From Affinundibacterium amnicola (lineage in GTDB: Bacteria > Pseudomonadota > Gammaproteobacteria > Burkholderiales > Burkholderiaceae_D), in assembly GCF_014284275.1 (NCBI RefSeq), contig NZ_JACOFU010000006.1, forward strand, positions 186,001 to 250,000: DNA of 64,000 nucleotides, given 5' to 3'. The notes under the pieces were generated by a model, which made no database searches, was not told the origin of the DNA, and was given only the letters and a program-made list of their open reading frames with translations. This document shows, one piece after another, positions 35,330-44,289 of the stretch (positions are counted from its first letter, which is position 1; the number at the start of each line of letters is the position of its first letter). The position numbers and the translations under genes are program-made.

Positions 35330-36160
35330 ATGATTATTGTTGAAGATCTACACAAAGAATTCGTAAAGCTCGGCAAGCCAAAGTTTGGTATTGGTATGCG
35401 CACCGCAGAAAAAGTGAAGGCGGTCAATGGCGTTAGCTTTACGGCTCAAGACGGCGCAATTTTAGGTTTGTTAGGTGCCAATGGCGCTGGTAAAACTACT
35501 AGCTTGCGTATGGTGGCATCCATGTTAAAGATGGATAGCGGTTCGATTCAGATTGATGATGCGCAAGTGAAAGAAGGTCAAACAGCTTCGCAAGCGCGTC
35601 TGGGGATTTTGTCCGATGCACGTGGTTTGTATCCACGTTTAACTGCCCGCGAAAATATTCAGTACTACGGCAAATTACATGGCATGGATAAAACCACGAT
35701 AGAAAAGCGTATCGATCAATTAGCACACTGGCTAGAAATAAAAAACTTGCTGGATCGCCGCACTGAAGGTTTTAGTCAGGGTGAACGTATGAAGATTGCC
35801 TTAGCACGCGCCTTAATTCACGATCCTAAGAATATTATTTTGGATGAACCAACCAATGGTTTAGATGTGGTCGCCACACGTGCCTTAAGAGAATTTTTGC
35901 GTTGGTTACGAAGCCCCGAGGGCGGTGGTAAATGCATCGTTTTTTCTACGCACATTATGCAAGAAGTAGAGCGCTTGTGCGATACCGTAGTGATTGTCGC
36001 GCAAGGCAGAACAGTGACATCGGGTACGGTCGCTGAATTAATGGCGCAGGCACAAGAAGCCGATTTCGAAGATGCATTTGTGAAGCTGGCATTTTTGGAT
36101 AAGCCTGCTGCATCTAATACGAGTCATCACTCAACATTGAATCAAGGGAGTGTCGCATGA
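35330..36160 (+). CDS. natA: ABC transporter ATP-binding protein (NatA-like)
   Basis: 276 residues: Walker A GANGAGKTT, signature FSQGERMK in place of LSGGQ, Walker B IILDEPTNG and H-loop FSTHIM. The family, with a single ATPase and a separate membrane subunit with a large extracytoplasmic loop, is that of the NatAB sodium exporter and the ABC-2 exporters. The start has AGGAG just upstream inside the hydrolase stop region. The stop overlaps the permease start by 4 bases (ATGA), so the subunits are coupled. The NatA name is by similarity; sodium transport is not demonstrated. Confidence 0.85.
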   Translation: MIIVEDLHKEFVKLGKPKFGIGMRTAEKVKAVNGVSFTAQDGAILGLLGANGAGKTTSLRMVASMLKMDSGSIQIDDAQVKEGQTASQARLGILSDARGLYPRLTARENIQYYGKLHGMDKTTIEKRIDQLAHWLEIKNLLDRRTEGFSQGERMKIALARALIHDPKNIILDEPTNGLDVVATRALREFLRWLRSPEGGGKCIVFSTHIMQEVERLCDTVVIVAQGRTVTSGTVAELMAQAQEADFEDAFVKLAFLDKPAASNTSHHSTLNQGSVA

Positions 36161-37320
36161 GAGAAGTATTTGCAATTTACTGGAAAGAAATTTCAGATGC
36201 GATGCGCGATCGTCGTACTTTATTGATGGTCTTAACTAGCTCGCTATTGTTAGTTCCGGTGCTGTTATTTGTTTTTTCCACCGTGATGTCGCAGGTCGAA
36301 TCGCAAGCGGTTGATCGTAGTGTGATGGCTGTGAACATGAAAGATGCACCAGGTCTGGAAAATTACATTTTGCGCCAAGGTTACGAAATCAAATCTGCAC
36401 CCGTTGATTATGAAGAAAAATCACGCAGTAAAGAATTGATCAAGCCAGTCTTATTGGTTCCTGAAAATTTCGAACAAGATTTGTCATCAGCCAAACGCGT
36501 TGAATTGGAAATTGCTTACGACACGTCGAATCGTCAGGCAGAAATGGGACTTGGTCCGTTACGTCAATTGTTGAATGGTTACGTTCGTGAGCGTACCGGT
36601 TTAGATTTAATGATGCGCGGAATTTCGCCTGATCTGTTGCAGTCAATTTCTGTAAAAGAACGTCATATTAGTCGCCCCGATGAACGTCGTGTCACGATTA
36701 CTGCGATGCTACCTTTGGTCTTGATCATGGCCATTGTGATGGGCGGTATGTTTGCGGCAATTGACAGCACGGCTGGTGAGCGTGAGCGTGGCTCTTTGGA
36801 ACCATTGATGATGAATCCAGTGTCAGGATTCCAATTGGCAATCGGTAAAACTGCTGCGGTTGCTTCCGTGAGCGTGTTAATTGTGATTTTGACCGTCAGT
36901 AGTTTTTTTCCGGCGCAATCGATTATTGCAAACGAAGCCTTACGCGCTGAGTTTCAGTTTGGAATCAAAGATGCGCTTGCATTTATGATTGTGTTGATTC
37001 CACTCGCTGCCGCGCTATCTTCTTTGCAAGTGGCGTTGTCATTAACTTGTAAATCATTCAAAGAAGCTAATGTGCGTAATCAGTTATTAAGCTTGGCTGT
37101 ATCATTTATGCCGATGTTTTTTGTGATCAATCCCGGTAAAGAACCAGCTTGGTTGGGATGGGTTCCCGTCATGGCGCAAACACAGATGATGAACCAGGTT
37201 TTGAAAGGTGAGTTAGTGAGTTTGAACGCAATCGGTATTGCCTTACTGGTGTGCTGTGCCATCGTTGCTGCCAGCTTGTTGTTTGTCTCTCGCAAGATGC
37301 GTGAAGTTGTGATGGAATAA
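36157..37320 (+). CDS. natB: ABC transporter permease (NatB-like, ABC-2 type)
   Basis: 387 residues: one N-terminal span (~22-45), a large periplasmic domain (~46-185), then about five spans (~186-385). The short motif TAGERERGSLEPLMMNPVS before the later spans is typical of NatB/ABC-2 permeases. It pairs with the ATPase overlapping its start. Physiological substrate (Na+ or other) is unresolved. The preceding secreted peptidase might provide, or be linked to, the exported compound, which is inference from gene order only. Confidence 0.85.
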   Translation: MREVFAIYWKEISDAMRDRRTLLMVLTSSLLLVPVLLFVFSTVMSQVESQAVDRSVMAVNMKDAPGLENYILRQGYEIKSAPVDYEEKSRSKELIKPVLLVPENFEQDLSSAKRVELEIAYDTSNRQAEMGLGPLRQLLNGYVRERTGLDLMMRGISPDLLQSISVKERHISRPDERRVTITAMLPLVLIMAIVMGGMFAAIDSTAGERERGSLEPLMMNPVSGFQLAIGKTAAVASVSVLIVILTVSSFFPAQSIIANEALRAEFQFGIKDALAFMIVLIPLAAALSSLQVALSLTCKSFKEANVRNQLLSLAVSFMPMFFVINPGKEPAWLGWVPVMAQTQMMNQVLKGELVSLNAIGIALLVCCAIVAASLLFVSRKMREVVME

Positions 37321-37342
37321 TAGACTTCAATCATTGATGAAC

Positions 37343-37378
37343 AAAAAAACCGTTGATCGAAAGTTCAACGGTTTTTTT
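37343..37378. terminator. Bidirectional terminator between natB and rapZ
   Basis: A 14-bp perfect stem (37343-37356 / 37365-37378), with core CCGTTGA / TCAACGG flanked by seven A and seven T, and an 8-nt loop. It serves both the plus-strand natB and the minus-strand rapZ. Confidence 0.88.
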
Positions 37379-37427
37379 ATGCATTCATTTTTAGCAGAGC
37401 AAGCTTGGTTTGTTGATCTTTGAGGGA

Positions 37428-38291
37428 TCAGTGGTTTTGTCTGTGACGGATCAAAACCCGTTCTTGTTGCTGAAAATTTTTGGCTAGTTTTTCTACCATG
37501 TAAACTGAACGATGTTGCCCGCCGGTACAGCCTATTCCTATCGTCAGATAGCTGCGATTGTCTCGTTTGAATGATGGCAACCATTTGTCGATAAAGTTTT
37601 TGATGTCGTCAAATAACTCTAAGGCCATGGCTTGCGCTTCGAGGAAATCGACGACCGCCTGATCACGGCCAGTTAAGGGGCGCAAGGCGTGATCATAATG
37701 TGGGTTGGGTAAAATACGGACGTCAAAGACAAAGTCAACGTCAAGCGGCACACCTACTTTGAAGGCGAAGGACTCGAACATGAGAATCAGCGAAGCGTGT
37801 TCTACCGCGATCTCATCTTTAATCCAATTACGCAAATGGTTTGCGCTTAAATTTGACGTGTCTAGCACGTGTCCGAGAAATTGCAAGGGCGAGAGTAGTT
37901 CGCGTTCGGCTTGTATGCATTCGGTCAAGCTCAATGTGCAATCGGATATGCGCTCTGTTTGCAAATGATGTGACAGTGGGTGACTACGTCGGGTTTCGGA
38001 AAAGCGGGCGATTAAGGTTTCTGAGCTCGCTGTTAAAAACAGCACCTTCACTTCATGACCAAGTGCGCGTAATTTATCGATGGTAGCGGCGACACTTTGT
38101 AACTGATGTGCACTACGTGAATCAATCGCCATTGCTGCGTTTTTCACGCCTTCTAGTTCCAGTGTTTTTACCAGGTCAATCAATAAACTCGGTGGTAAAT
38201 TATCGACGCAATAGTAACCCGCGTCTTCAATCACGTTTAATGCCACCGATTTGCCGGAGCCTGAGATGCCTGATATTAATAGAATCCGCAT
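37428..38291 (-). CDS. rapZ: RNase adapter protein RapZ
   Basis: 287 residues. Walker A GISGSGKS at 8-15, then CVDNLPP and, in the C-terminal domain, TIGIGCTGGQHRSV with RHR. In enterobacteria RapZ binds small RNAs and guides RNase E to GlmZ; in betaproteobacteria the same nucleotide-binding protein is kept beside hprK. It lies 6 bp downstream of hprK on the same strand, so they form an operon. Confidence 0.95.
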   Translation of the reverse strand: MRILLISGISGSGKSVALNVIEDAGYYCVDNLPPSLLIDLVKTLELEGVKNAAMAIDSRSAHQLQSVAATIDKLRALGHEVKVLFLTASSETLIARFSETRRSHPLSHHLQTERISDCTLSLTECIQAERELLSPLQFLGHVLDTSNLSANHLRNWIKDEIAVEHASLILMFESFAFKVGVPLDVDFVFDVRILPNPHYDHALRPLTGRDQAVVDFLEAQAMALELFDDIKNFIDKWLPSFKRDNRSYLTIGIGCTGGQHRSVYMVEKLAKNFQQQERVLIRHRQNH

Positions 38292-38297
38292 GATGCT

Positions 38298-39242
38298 TTA
38301 TCCCAGCGTTTCATCCATAGCACGGCGTTGTCTGTCCATGAACTCTTCTAGAGTATTGATGCCGCGCAATTGCAAGATAGTATTGCGTACTGCAGCTTCC
38401 AATAGCACCGCGATATTGCGACCCGCAGCAACAGGAATCACGACTTTTTTGATTTGTAAACCAAGCACATCTTCGGATTGAGAATCGATAGGCAGACGTT
38501 CGTAGTTTTCTTCCAAAGTGCTGCGACGGACTAAATGCACAATTAATTTCAAGCGCATTTTACGACGCACGGAAGTTTCGCCAAAGATCGCTTTGATATC
38601 AAGTAGACCAAGACCACGCACTTCTAGCAGATTTTGTAAAATGGGCGGGCATCGGCCCTCAATCATGTTGGGTGCGATACGAGAAAACTCCACAGCATCG
38701 TCGGCAACCAGACCATGGCTACGTGAAATCAATTCCAAACCAAGTTCACTTTTACCCAAACCAGATTCGCCAGTGATGAGAACACCAACGCCTAGTACAT
38801 CCATAAAGACGCCATGCATCGTGACTTGTGGTGCAAGTTTTTTGGATAAATAGACACGTAAATAGTCAATTACTTGCGCGGCTGGTAGTGGTGTTGAAAA
38901 CAGCGGAATATTATTGTCATCACAAATGCTTAAAAAACTTTGTGGTGATTCCAGACCTTGTGCGACGATTAAAGCTGGTGGATTACCTGCGACCAGTTCT
39001 TTAATTAAATTCGCGCGGGAACCTGGAGATAAACGGTGAAAGTAATCAAGCTCTTGATGCCCAAGAACTTGTATGCGCCCCGGATGAATCAGATTTAAGT
39101 GACCTACCTGATCGGAAGATGCTGTTGCATCATCAGTAATTTGTTTGTCACCACCGGAGAATCCAGCGAACCAGCCAAGTTGCAGCGTATCGCGATTATC
39201 ATCAAAAATCTTTTGTATGGTTAATTCTGTGGTCAGTGGCAT
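38298..39242 (-). CDS. hprK: HPr kinase/phosphorylase
   Basis: 314 residues. Phosphorylates or dephosphorylates a serine of HPr, linking the phosphotransferase relay to carbon state. Seen: conserved histidine in TMHG (~143), Walker [10 protein letters not shown] (158-166), [11 protein letters not shown], and the signature [15 protein letters not shown]. The gene is joined to rapZ. ptsN is upstream on the same strand but separated by a ~316-bp gap that carries the long repeated element at 39297-39470, which may break the usual hpf-ptsN-hprK operon. Confidence 0.95.
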   Translation of the reverse strand: MPLTTELTIQKIFDDNRDTLQLGWFAGFSGGDKQITDDATASSDQVGHLNLIHPGRIQVLGHQELDYFHRLSPGSRANLIKELVAGNPPALIVAQGLESPQSFLSICDDNNIPLFSTPLPAAQVIDYLRVYLSKKLAPQVTMHGVFMDVLGVGVLITGESGLGKSELGLELISRSHGLVADDAVEFSRIAPNMIEGRCPPILQNLLEVRGLGLLDIKAIFGETSVRRKMRLKLIVHLVRRSTLEENYERLPIDSQSEDVLGLQIKKVVIPVAAGRNIAVLLEAAVRNTILQLRGINTLEEFMDRQRRAMDETLG

Positions 39243-39296
39243 GAAGGTAGTTCCGATGTTGGTAAGATAGGAATCAAAGATCGATTACGATCAGTT

Positions 39297-39470
39297 TAAC
39301 CCAGAATTTCCATGAAGATTTGAGACGATGGCGGATACACTTTTCGAGGCAGTTTTTACGTGAATGAGGCGAAAATAGCGAGCTATTTGCAACGAAGAAC
39401 GAAAAAATGACCGAAAATGCGCCGCCAGCACTCAAATAGCGTCGAAGACGCGTCTAATGAACAATCTGAG
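39297..39470. repeat. Long dispersed repeat, copy 1
   Basis: About 174 bp filling most of the 316-bp gap between hprK and ptsN. Read on the plus strand it matches the reverse complement of 42898-43061 nearly throughout. Landmarks are CCAGAA, TTTGAGACGATGG, AGTTTTTACGT, the internal palindrome around AAATAGCGAGCTATTTGC, CAACGAAGAACG and ATGACCGAAAAT. Compared with copy 2 it carries an extra ~12 bp before AGTTTTTACG. It contains a short frame MTENAPPALK with no ribosome site. No transposase is present. Confidence 0.8.
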
Positions 39471-39558
39471 TTTATTCAGCAAGATCTATCTTAGCGCATT
39501 ACCGTACAGAATTTAAGCATATACCTGACGAGAACCGAATGAATGAGCAGGATAAGCG

Positions 39559-40023
39559 CTAAATAATTTTCGGTTCCCAACTAGTGATATGTTGGTAGAC
39601 CAGATTAGCGTCTGCTTCGATTTGCAAGTTGCTACGAAATTCATCATCAGACAACATTTCTGCAATTTCAGACAAAATCTCTAAGTGCTGCTGCGTGACG
39701 TTATCTGGCATCAACAAGAAAATCAGTAAGCTGACCGCTTGACCATCTGGCGATTCAAAAGGAATCGCTTCTTGTAAGCGCACGAAGGCGGCAATCGGAT
39801 TTTTTAAGCCTTTGATGCGACCATGCGGCACGGCGACACCATGACCGAGACCAGTTGAGCCTAAACGCTCGCGGGCAAAAAGATTTTCAGAAACAGTAGA
39901 GCGGGCAATGCCGCAATTGTTTTCAAATAAGAGTCCAGCTTGTTCAAATGCCCGTTTTTTACTCGATACATCTAAATCTAATAAAACATTTTCTTGGGGC
40001 AGAATTTTTGCAATATTTGTCAT
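39559..40023 (-). CDS. ptsN: Nitrogen PTS EIIA component (EIIA-Ntr)
   Basis: 154 residues. The phospho-accepting histidine is His67 in GHGVAVPHGRI. It takes phosphate from the PTS-Ntr relay and, in other proteobacteria, controls potassium transport and nitrogen or carbon balance by direct binding. Its place next to hprK-rapZ is conserved, but the ribosome-hibernation gene hpf, usually upstream, is missing here; the neighbour is a GGDEF/EAL gene. A TATAAT-like -10 about 100 bp upstream suggests its own promoter. Confidence 0.93.
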   Translation of the reverse strand: MTNIAKILPQENVLLDLDVSSKKRAFEQAGLLFENNCGIARSTVSENLFARERLGSTGLGHGVAVPHGRIKGLKNPIAAFVRLQEAIPFESPDGQAVSLLIFLLMPDNVTQQHLEILSEIAEMLSDDEFRSNLQIEADANLVYQHITSWEPKII

Positions 40024-40125
40024 ATGGCGGAAAGGCCTGTGCTCGTTGACTTAAATTTCTTCCAGCTGTGGTATTGACGCGTCTGTGTAGACGGTTTTCC
40101 CTGCCGCTGTCGATCTCAGAGCGCG

Positions 40126-40131
40126 ATTATA
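40126..40131 (-). promoter_or_regulatory. Candidate -10 element of ptsN
   Basis: A perfect TATAAT on the minus strand, about 100 bp before the ptsN ATG and inside the gap after the GGDEF/EAL gene. The -35 region is not close to consensus. Confidence 0.4.
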
Positions 40132-40196
40132 GGCTTCTTTTGTAGACGAAGCGAATTTCAGTGCAGGTTTGTGGCGGTTCCTGCCAGATTCAGGAC

Positions 40197-42854
40197 TTAG
40201 TGAGAAGCTTGGCTTAAAGCATGTTGCTTTAATAACTGAGAAAACTGCTCAACTGAAATTGGTTTGCTGAAATAAAAACCTTGAATTTCGTCGCAGCCAG
40301 CATCTTTTAAGAAATCCATTTGCTCAAGGTTTTCAACGCCTTCCGCGGTCACACTCATGCCTAGCGCGCTCGACATCGCAATAATTGCCTTGGTGAGCAC
40401 CACGGAATCTTGGTTCTCTGGAATCTCACGGATAAATGAACGATCTATTTTCAAATTATCTATCGGGAATCGTTGCAGATATGACAGTGAAGAAAAGCCA
40501 GTGCCAAAATCATCGAGAGAAATACTGATTCCCAAAGTTTTAATCGCATCAAATACAGAGCTTAGATGTTCTGCTTCAACCATCAAAAGACCTTCAGTAA
40601 TCTCTAATTGCAGGGCATGTGCTGGTAAGCCAGAAGCCAATAAGACTTCCAAAATGAATTGCGGTAATTTGGGATCTTGAAATTGTTTAGGTGAAATATT
40701 GACGCTGATTTTAAAGTCGGTATTAAATTCTTGGCGCCATTTCTGCGCTTGTTCGCAGGCTTTCGTCAATACCCAACGCCCCATTGGTACGATTAAGCCG
40801 ATTTCTTCCGCAAATGGAATAAATTCATTTGGTGCGATTAATCCCATCTCTGGCATTTGCCAACGGATCAAAGCCTCTGCACCGACGATGCTTCCATCAC
40901 TTAAACTTAATTTTGGCTGGTAATACAGCAGAAATTCATCATCGACTAAGGCGCGACGTAGGTTTCTTTCTAAGGTATAACGATGTTGCGCTCGGATCAT
41001 TAGATCGGACGTAAAAAACTGATAATTATTACGTCCAAGTTCCTTGGCCAGATACATCGCCGAGTCGGCACATCGTAACAAGGTCGGACCATCTGTACCA
41101 TCATGCGGAAACACGCTAATGCCAATCGATGTACCTAGATGATACTGGTGCTGATCAATGACAAACGGCTCACGCATTTTCGTCAAAATGCGGTCAGCCA
41201 ATTCTTTCAAATGCTGCGCTGTTTCAAATTCTTCGACCACGATCACAAATTCGTCACCACCTAAACGCGCCAGCATATCTGTGGCGCGAATACAAGAGCT
41301 GAGACGTTTCGCGACATCGCAAAGCAAGCCATCACCAGCAGCGTGGCCAGCTGTATCGTTGACGTTCTTAAAGTGATCCAGATCTAAAAAAATTACCGCC
41401 ACTTTTTGATCATAGGCATGTGCCAAGGCATTTGCTAGACGATGTTGTAACTGGTGACGATTCGCCAACCCAGTTAAAGCGTCGTGCGTTGCGATGTATT
41501 GCAATTGACGTTCGGTTTCCCTGACTTCTGTGGTGTCGGTAAAGGAAATGAGTACGGCCTCTGTTTTACTGTGACGTGAATGTTGAATCGGCTGAACATT
41601 AACTAACAACCAAACGGTTGAATTGTCATGTAACTGCATGCCTATCGATAAGTTAGAAATCGCTTCGCCAGTTCTTAAAACAATCGATGCAGGATCGTCA
41701 CCAATTTGGATTTCACTATTATCTTCACGGAAAATACGTTTGAAATAACGGTGACGTCGTCCTGTCGCCTCGATATCGTAAATTTTTAGAATACGCTTAG
41801 CACTTGGATTGCAGGTTAAGATTTTGCCACCTGGCGCAATCACCATAATTCCTTCGGTCAAATTGTTGACCACGGAGCGATAGCGATCTTCACTAGTCGC
41901 CAGGCTGTGCTCCATATTCTTTTTATCGATCGCCAATGCAATGACATGCATTGCATCCATGATCAAGGTTTGTTCGTCATCGTTCGGTTGGCGTTGATCG
42001 CGATGGTACAAATCGACAGTGCCCAATAAGGTATTAAAGGCAGTTTTGATTGGCACTGACCAACATGAATGCATGCCATAACGCAAAGGAGTTTGACGAT
42101 GCAGTTGCCAGATATCGCTGTTAGCAATGTCATCTACGATTTTGATTTTTTCTGTTTTAATCGCTACGCCGCACGACCAATTGCCTAAACCAATTTCCAG
42201 ATGATCCATTTCATTCAGAAATTCGGCCTCCATACTGGGCGCAGCGGCCATTCGGAGTTTTTGGGTGTCATGATCAAACAACATAATCGCGCACATAGAA
42301 CCATTATCGAGCAAGCGTTCCATGCGGTCACAAACGTCTTGCAAAATCTGTGTCAATGGATTGTCTAGCGCAATCATTTCCAAAATTTCTTTTTCATGAT
42401 GCAGGGCTTCATGGCTCAAGCTATTTTTGGGGATATTACTATGTGCGAGTTGACCTTGAAATGGCTTGGCAATGGGCTGAGTTTGCAAATGACGTAAGCG
42501 CAGCACGTACGCCGTGTTACGCAGCACTGGAAAGCTGTGCAGTCTGAGTTCTACTTCAGTCAATTCGCCCTGACGCGTTCTTAGTTGGCAGAACTCGGCG
42601 ATCGCGTTGGGTAATAAGCTACTTCCCGCCTGTAAATGGGTTTTGATTTGATTAGGATGACTAAACTCAAGAAACGCGTTCCAACGTAATCCCGTAATTT
42701 CATTGAGGTTTTTTGCCTGCAATAAGCCGATACCAAGTTGATTTGCGTGAACAATTGTTCCATCAACCAGAACGATGACAGCATCTTGCGTGTGCTGCTC
42801 TATGAGCATTTGCCAATTTACAGAATACATAAGGCCAATAAAATTAATAGACAA
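40197..42854 (-). CDS. PAS-GAF-PAS-GGDEF-EAL cyclic-di-GMP signalling protein
   Basis: 885 residues, cytoplasmic (no spans seen). Order: PAS-like ~12-125, GAF ~155-310, PAS ~318-435, GGDEF ~450-615, EAL ~625-875. The cyclase motif GGDEF (~530) is intact and preceded five residues earlier by the inhibitory-site motif RATD, so product feedback is likely. The EAL domain keeps EALIRW (~658), DDFGTGFSS and the later SVTAEGVE, so it may be a dual-function enzyme making and degrading c-di-GMP. It has an alternative start at 42830. It lies between inverted copies of the long repeat, in the place usually occupied by hpf. Confidence 0.9.
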   Translation of the reverse strand: MSINFIGLMYSVNWQMLIEQHTQDAVIVLVDGTIVHANQLGIGLLQAKNLNEITGLRWNAFLEFSHPNQIKTHLQAGSSLLPNAIAEFCQLRTRQGELTEVELRLHSFPVLRNTAYVLRLRHLQTQPIAKPFQGQLAHSNIPKNSLSHEALHHEKEILEMIALDNPLTQILQDVCDRMERLLDNGSMCAIMLFDHDTQKLRMAAAPSMEAEFLNEMDHLEIGLGNWSCGVAIKTEKIKIVDDIANSDIWQLHRQTPLRYGMHSCWSVPIKTAFNTLLGTVDLYHRDQRQPNDDEQTLIMDAMHVIALAIDKKNMEHSLATSEDRYRSVVNNLTEGIMVIAPGGKILTCNPSAKRILKIYDIEATGRRHRYFKRIFREDNSEIQIGDDPASIVLRTGEAISNLSIGMQLHDNSTVWLLVNVQPIQHSRHSKTEAVLISFTDTTEVRETERQLQYIATHDALTGLANRHQLQHRLANALAHAYDQKVAVIFLDLDHFKNVNDTAGHAAGDGLLCDVAKRLSSCIRATDMLARLGGDEFVIVVEEFETAQHLKELADRILTKMREPFVIDQHQYHLGTSIGISVFPHDGTDGPTLLRCADSAMYLAKELGRNNYQFFTSDLMIRAQHRYTLERNLRRALVDDEFLLYYQPKLSLSDGSIVGAEALIRWQMPEMGLIAPNEFIPFAEEIGLIVPMGRWVLTKACEQAQKWRQEFNTDFKISVNISPKQFQDPKLPQFILEVLLASGLPAHALQLEITEGLLMVEAEHLSSVFDAIKTLGISISLDDFGTGFSSLSYLQRFPIDNLKIDRSFIREIPENQDSVVLTKAIIAMSSALGMSVTAEGVENLEQMDFLKDAGCDEIQGFYFSKPISVEQFSQLLKQHALSQASH

Positions 42855-42897
42855 ATAAAACAGCTAAACGGCAAAAATCACAGATAAGCTAATTAAT

Positions 42898-43061
42898 CCC
42901 AGATTTTCCATTAGGCGCGCCTTCGATACTATTTGAGCGCTGGCGGCGTATTTTCGGTCATTTTTTTTCGTTCTTCGTTGCAAATAGCTCGCTATTTGCG
43001 CCTCATTTACGTAAAAACTGCATCCACCATCGTCTCAAATCCTTGTGGAAGTTCTGGGTTG
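42898..43061. repeat. Long dispersed repeat, copy 2 (inverted)
   Basis: About 164 bp in the 392-bp gap between the GGDEF/EAL gene and queF, inverted relative to copy 1 at 39297-39470. It keeps the same landmarks in reverse: CCATTAGGCGCGCCTTCG, ATTTTCGGTCATTTTTT, the palindrome AAATAGCTCGCTATTT, and CGTCTCAAATCC. The rest of the gap, 43062-43246, shows only a weak AGCAAG / CTTGCT pairing. Confidence 0.8.
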
Positions 43062-43246
43062 AAAAAAAGTAAATGTACTCTATGCTAAGTGACTGAGCAA
43101 GTCTGAATTTGTATTCGCTTGCTGAGCTTAGGATAATTACCTATTGGCTTATTTTAGTTTAGGACATCGCAGACATCGGACTTTGTTCTATCTCAGTAGT
43201 TGTCCCTTATCGAATAAGTAGTCTTTTTCTGTAAACTTTTATTCGC

Positions 43247-44107
43247 TTATTGGCGGGCGTTGCGTAAATTACTGGGCATTTTCCCCGTCGAGAAATTAGT
43301 CCGCCAAGGATTGATATCAAGCCCACCTCGACGGGTATACCGCGCATACACAGCAAGCTTTTGCGGTTTGCAATAGTGCATGATGTCGCAAAAAATTCTT
43401 TCCACACATTGTTCATGAAATTCATTGTGATTTCTAAAACCAATCAGATAACGTAACAAAGCTTCCTGATCAATCGGCGCCCCGACGTAGCGAATTTGCA
43501 CGCTAGCCCAATCGGGTTGACCTGTTACCAGACAATTGGATTTGAGTAAGTGCGATACTAAGGTTTCTTCGATTGCAGGCTGGCTGTGATCAGCACGTAG
43601 AATTTCTGGAATAGGGGAGTATTGGTCAACTTCTATATCCAAGCGATCTAGCAACATGCCATCGAGCTCTTGAAATCCCGCTTTACCGAATTGTTCTTGC
43701 GGCGTTATTGTGACCTGTACTGGCGCACCGAAACCAGTTGATAAATCAGTTTGCAATAAACTTAGTAGCGCATCAGCTCCCGCTAACTTGGTCTGATTAA
43801 ATGAATTCAGATAGAGCTTAAAGGATTTTGATTCGACGATATTGGGAGAATCCGCTGGCGCAAATACGCTGACAATCGCAACCTGAGGTTTGCCACGCAT
43901 ATTCAGCCACGAAACTTCATAAGCATTCCAAAAATCCATGCCGAAAAATGGCAAATTGATCGCTTTACCATCGACAATTTTTAAACCAATTTCGGCGCGT
44001 TTTTCAGCACGAGGAATTGGGAAAATTAGGCTAGGGTCATACTGTGTTTGATACGCAGAAGTCTTGCCTAGTTGTGATTGTTCAGGTGAATTATTGGAAG
44101 TGCTCAT
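43247..44107 (-). CDS. queF: NADPH-dependent 7-cyano-7-deazaguanine reductase (QueF, long form)
   Basis: 286 residues, the two-domain E. coli-like form. It reduces preQ0 to preQ1 in queuosine synthesis for tRNA modification. The nucleophile Cys192 sits in [14 protein letters not shown] with Asp199 following, and FRNHNEFHE in the C-terminal domain contributes substrate contacts. The QueF motif region [14 protein letters not shown] (~92-105) is clear. No queuosine partner gene is adjacent. There is no clear ribosome site. Confidence 0.95.
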   Translation of the reverse strand: MSTSNNSPEQSQLGKTSAYQTQYDPSLIFPIPRAEKRAEIGLKIVDGKAINLPFFGMDFWNAYEVSWLNMRGKPQVAIVSVFAPADSPNIVESKSFKLYLNSFNQTKLAGADALLSLLQTDLSTGFGAPVQVTITPQEQFGKAGFQELDGMLLDRLDIEVDQYSPIPEILRADHSQPAIEETLVSHLLKSNCLVTGQPDWASVQIRYVGAPIDQEALLRYLIGFRNHNEFHEQCVERIFCDIMHYCKPQKLAVYARYTRRGGLDINPWRTNFSTGKMPSNLRNARQ

Positions 44108-44166
44108 AGTGCGTGTGTTTCAATCAAAAAATAAAGCTGGATAATGAATTTTAAGTTTAGGTACTC

Positions 44167-44252
44167 ATGTAGGGCGGGTGCAACCCGCGCCGCACATAGG
44201 TCGGTTAGCGTTGCGCTACGTTTTGGCGGCGCGGGTTGCACCCGCCCTACAT
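44167..44252. repeat. 27-bp perfect inverted repeat (REP/BIME-like hairpin)
   Basis: Arms 44167-44193 and 44226-44252 are perfect reverse complements over 27 bp, G+C-rich (core GGGCGGGTGCAACCCGCG), with a 32-bp spacer. They lie in the 182-bp gap between queF and ilvA. The form resembles the repeated GTAGGGYGGG-type palindromes of many proteobacteria. A related but different palindrome sits inside the MITE-like element at 47738-47920. Confidence 0.85.
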
Positions 44253-44289
44253 TTCTTAACTCAATAAGTCATACCCAGCGTCCCAGTTT

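Noticed and set aside
39380-39440. Short frame MTENAPPALK, also present (one change) in the second repeat copy, as a possible conserved micropeptide
   Set aside because: No ribosome site in either copy; its conservation is explained by the repeat itself.
44167-44252. The 27-bp inverted repeat as an ilvA/queF terminator
   Set aside because: No T-run on either side, and the 32-bp spacer is too long for a typical terminator.
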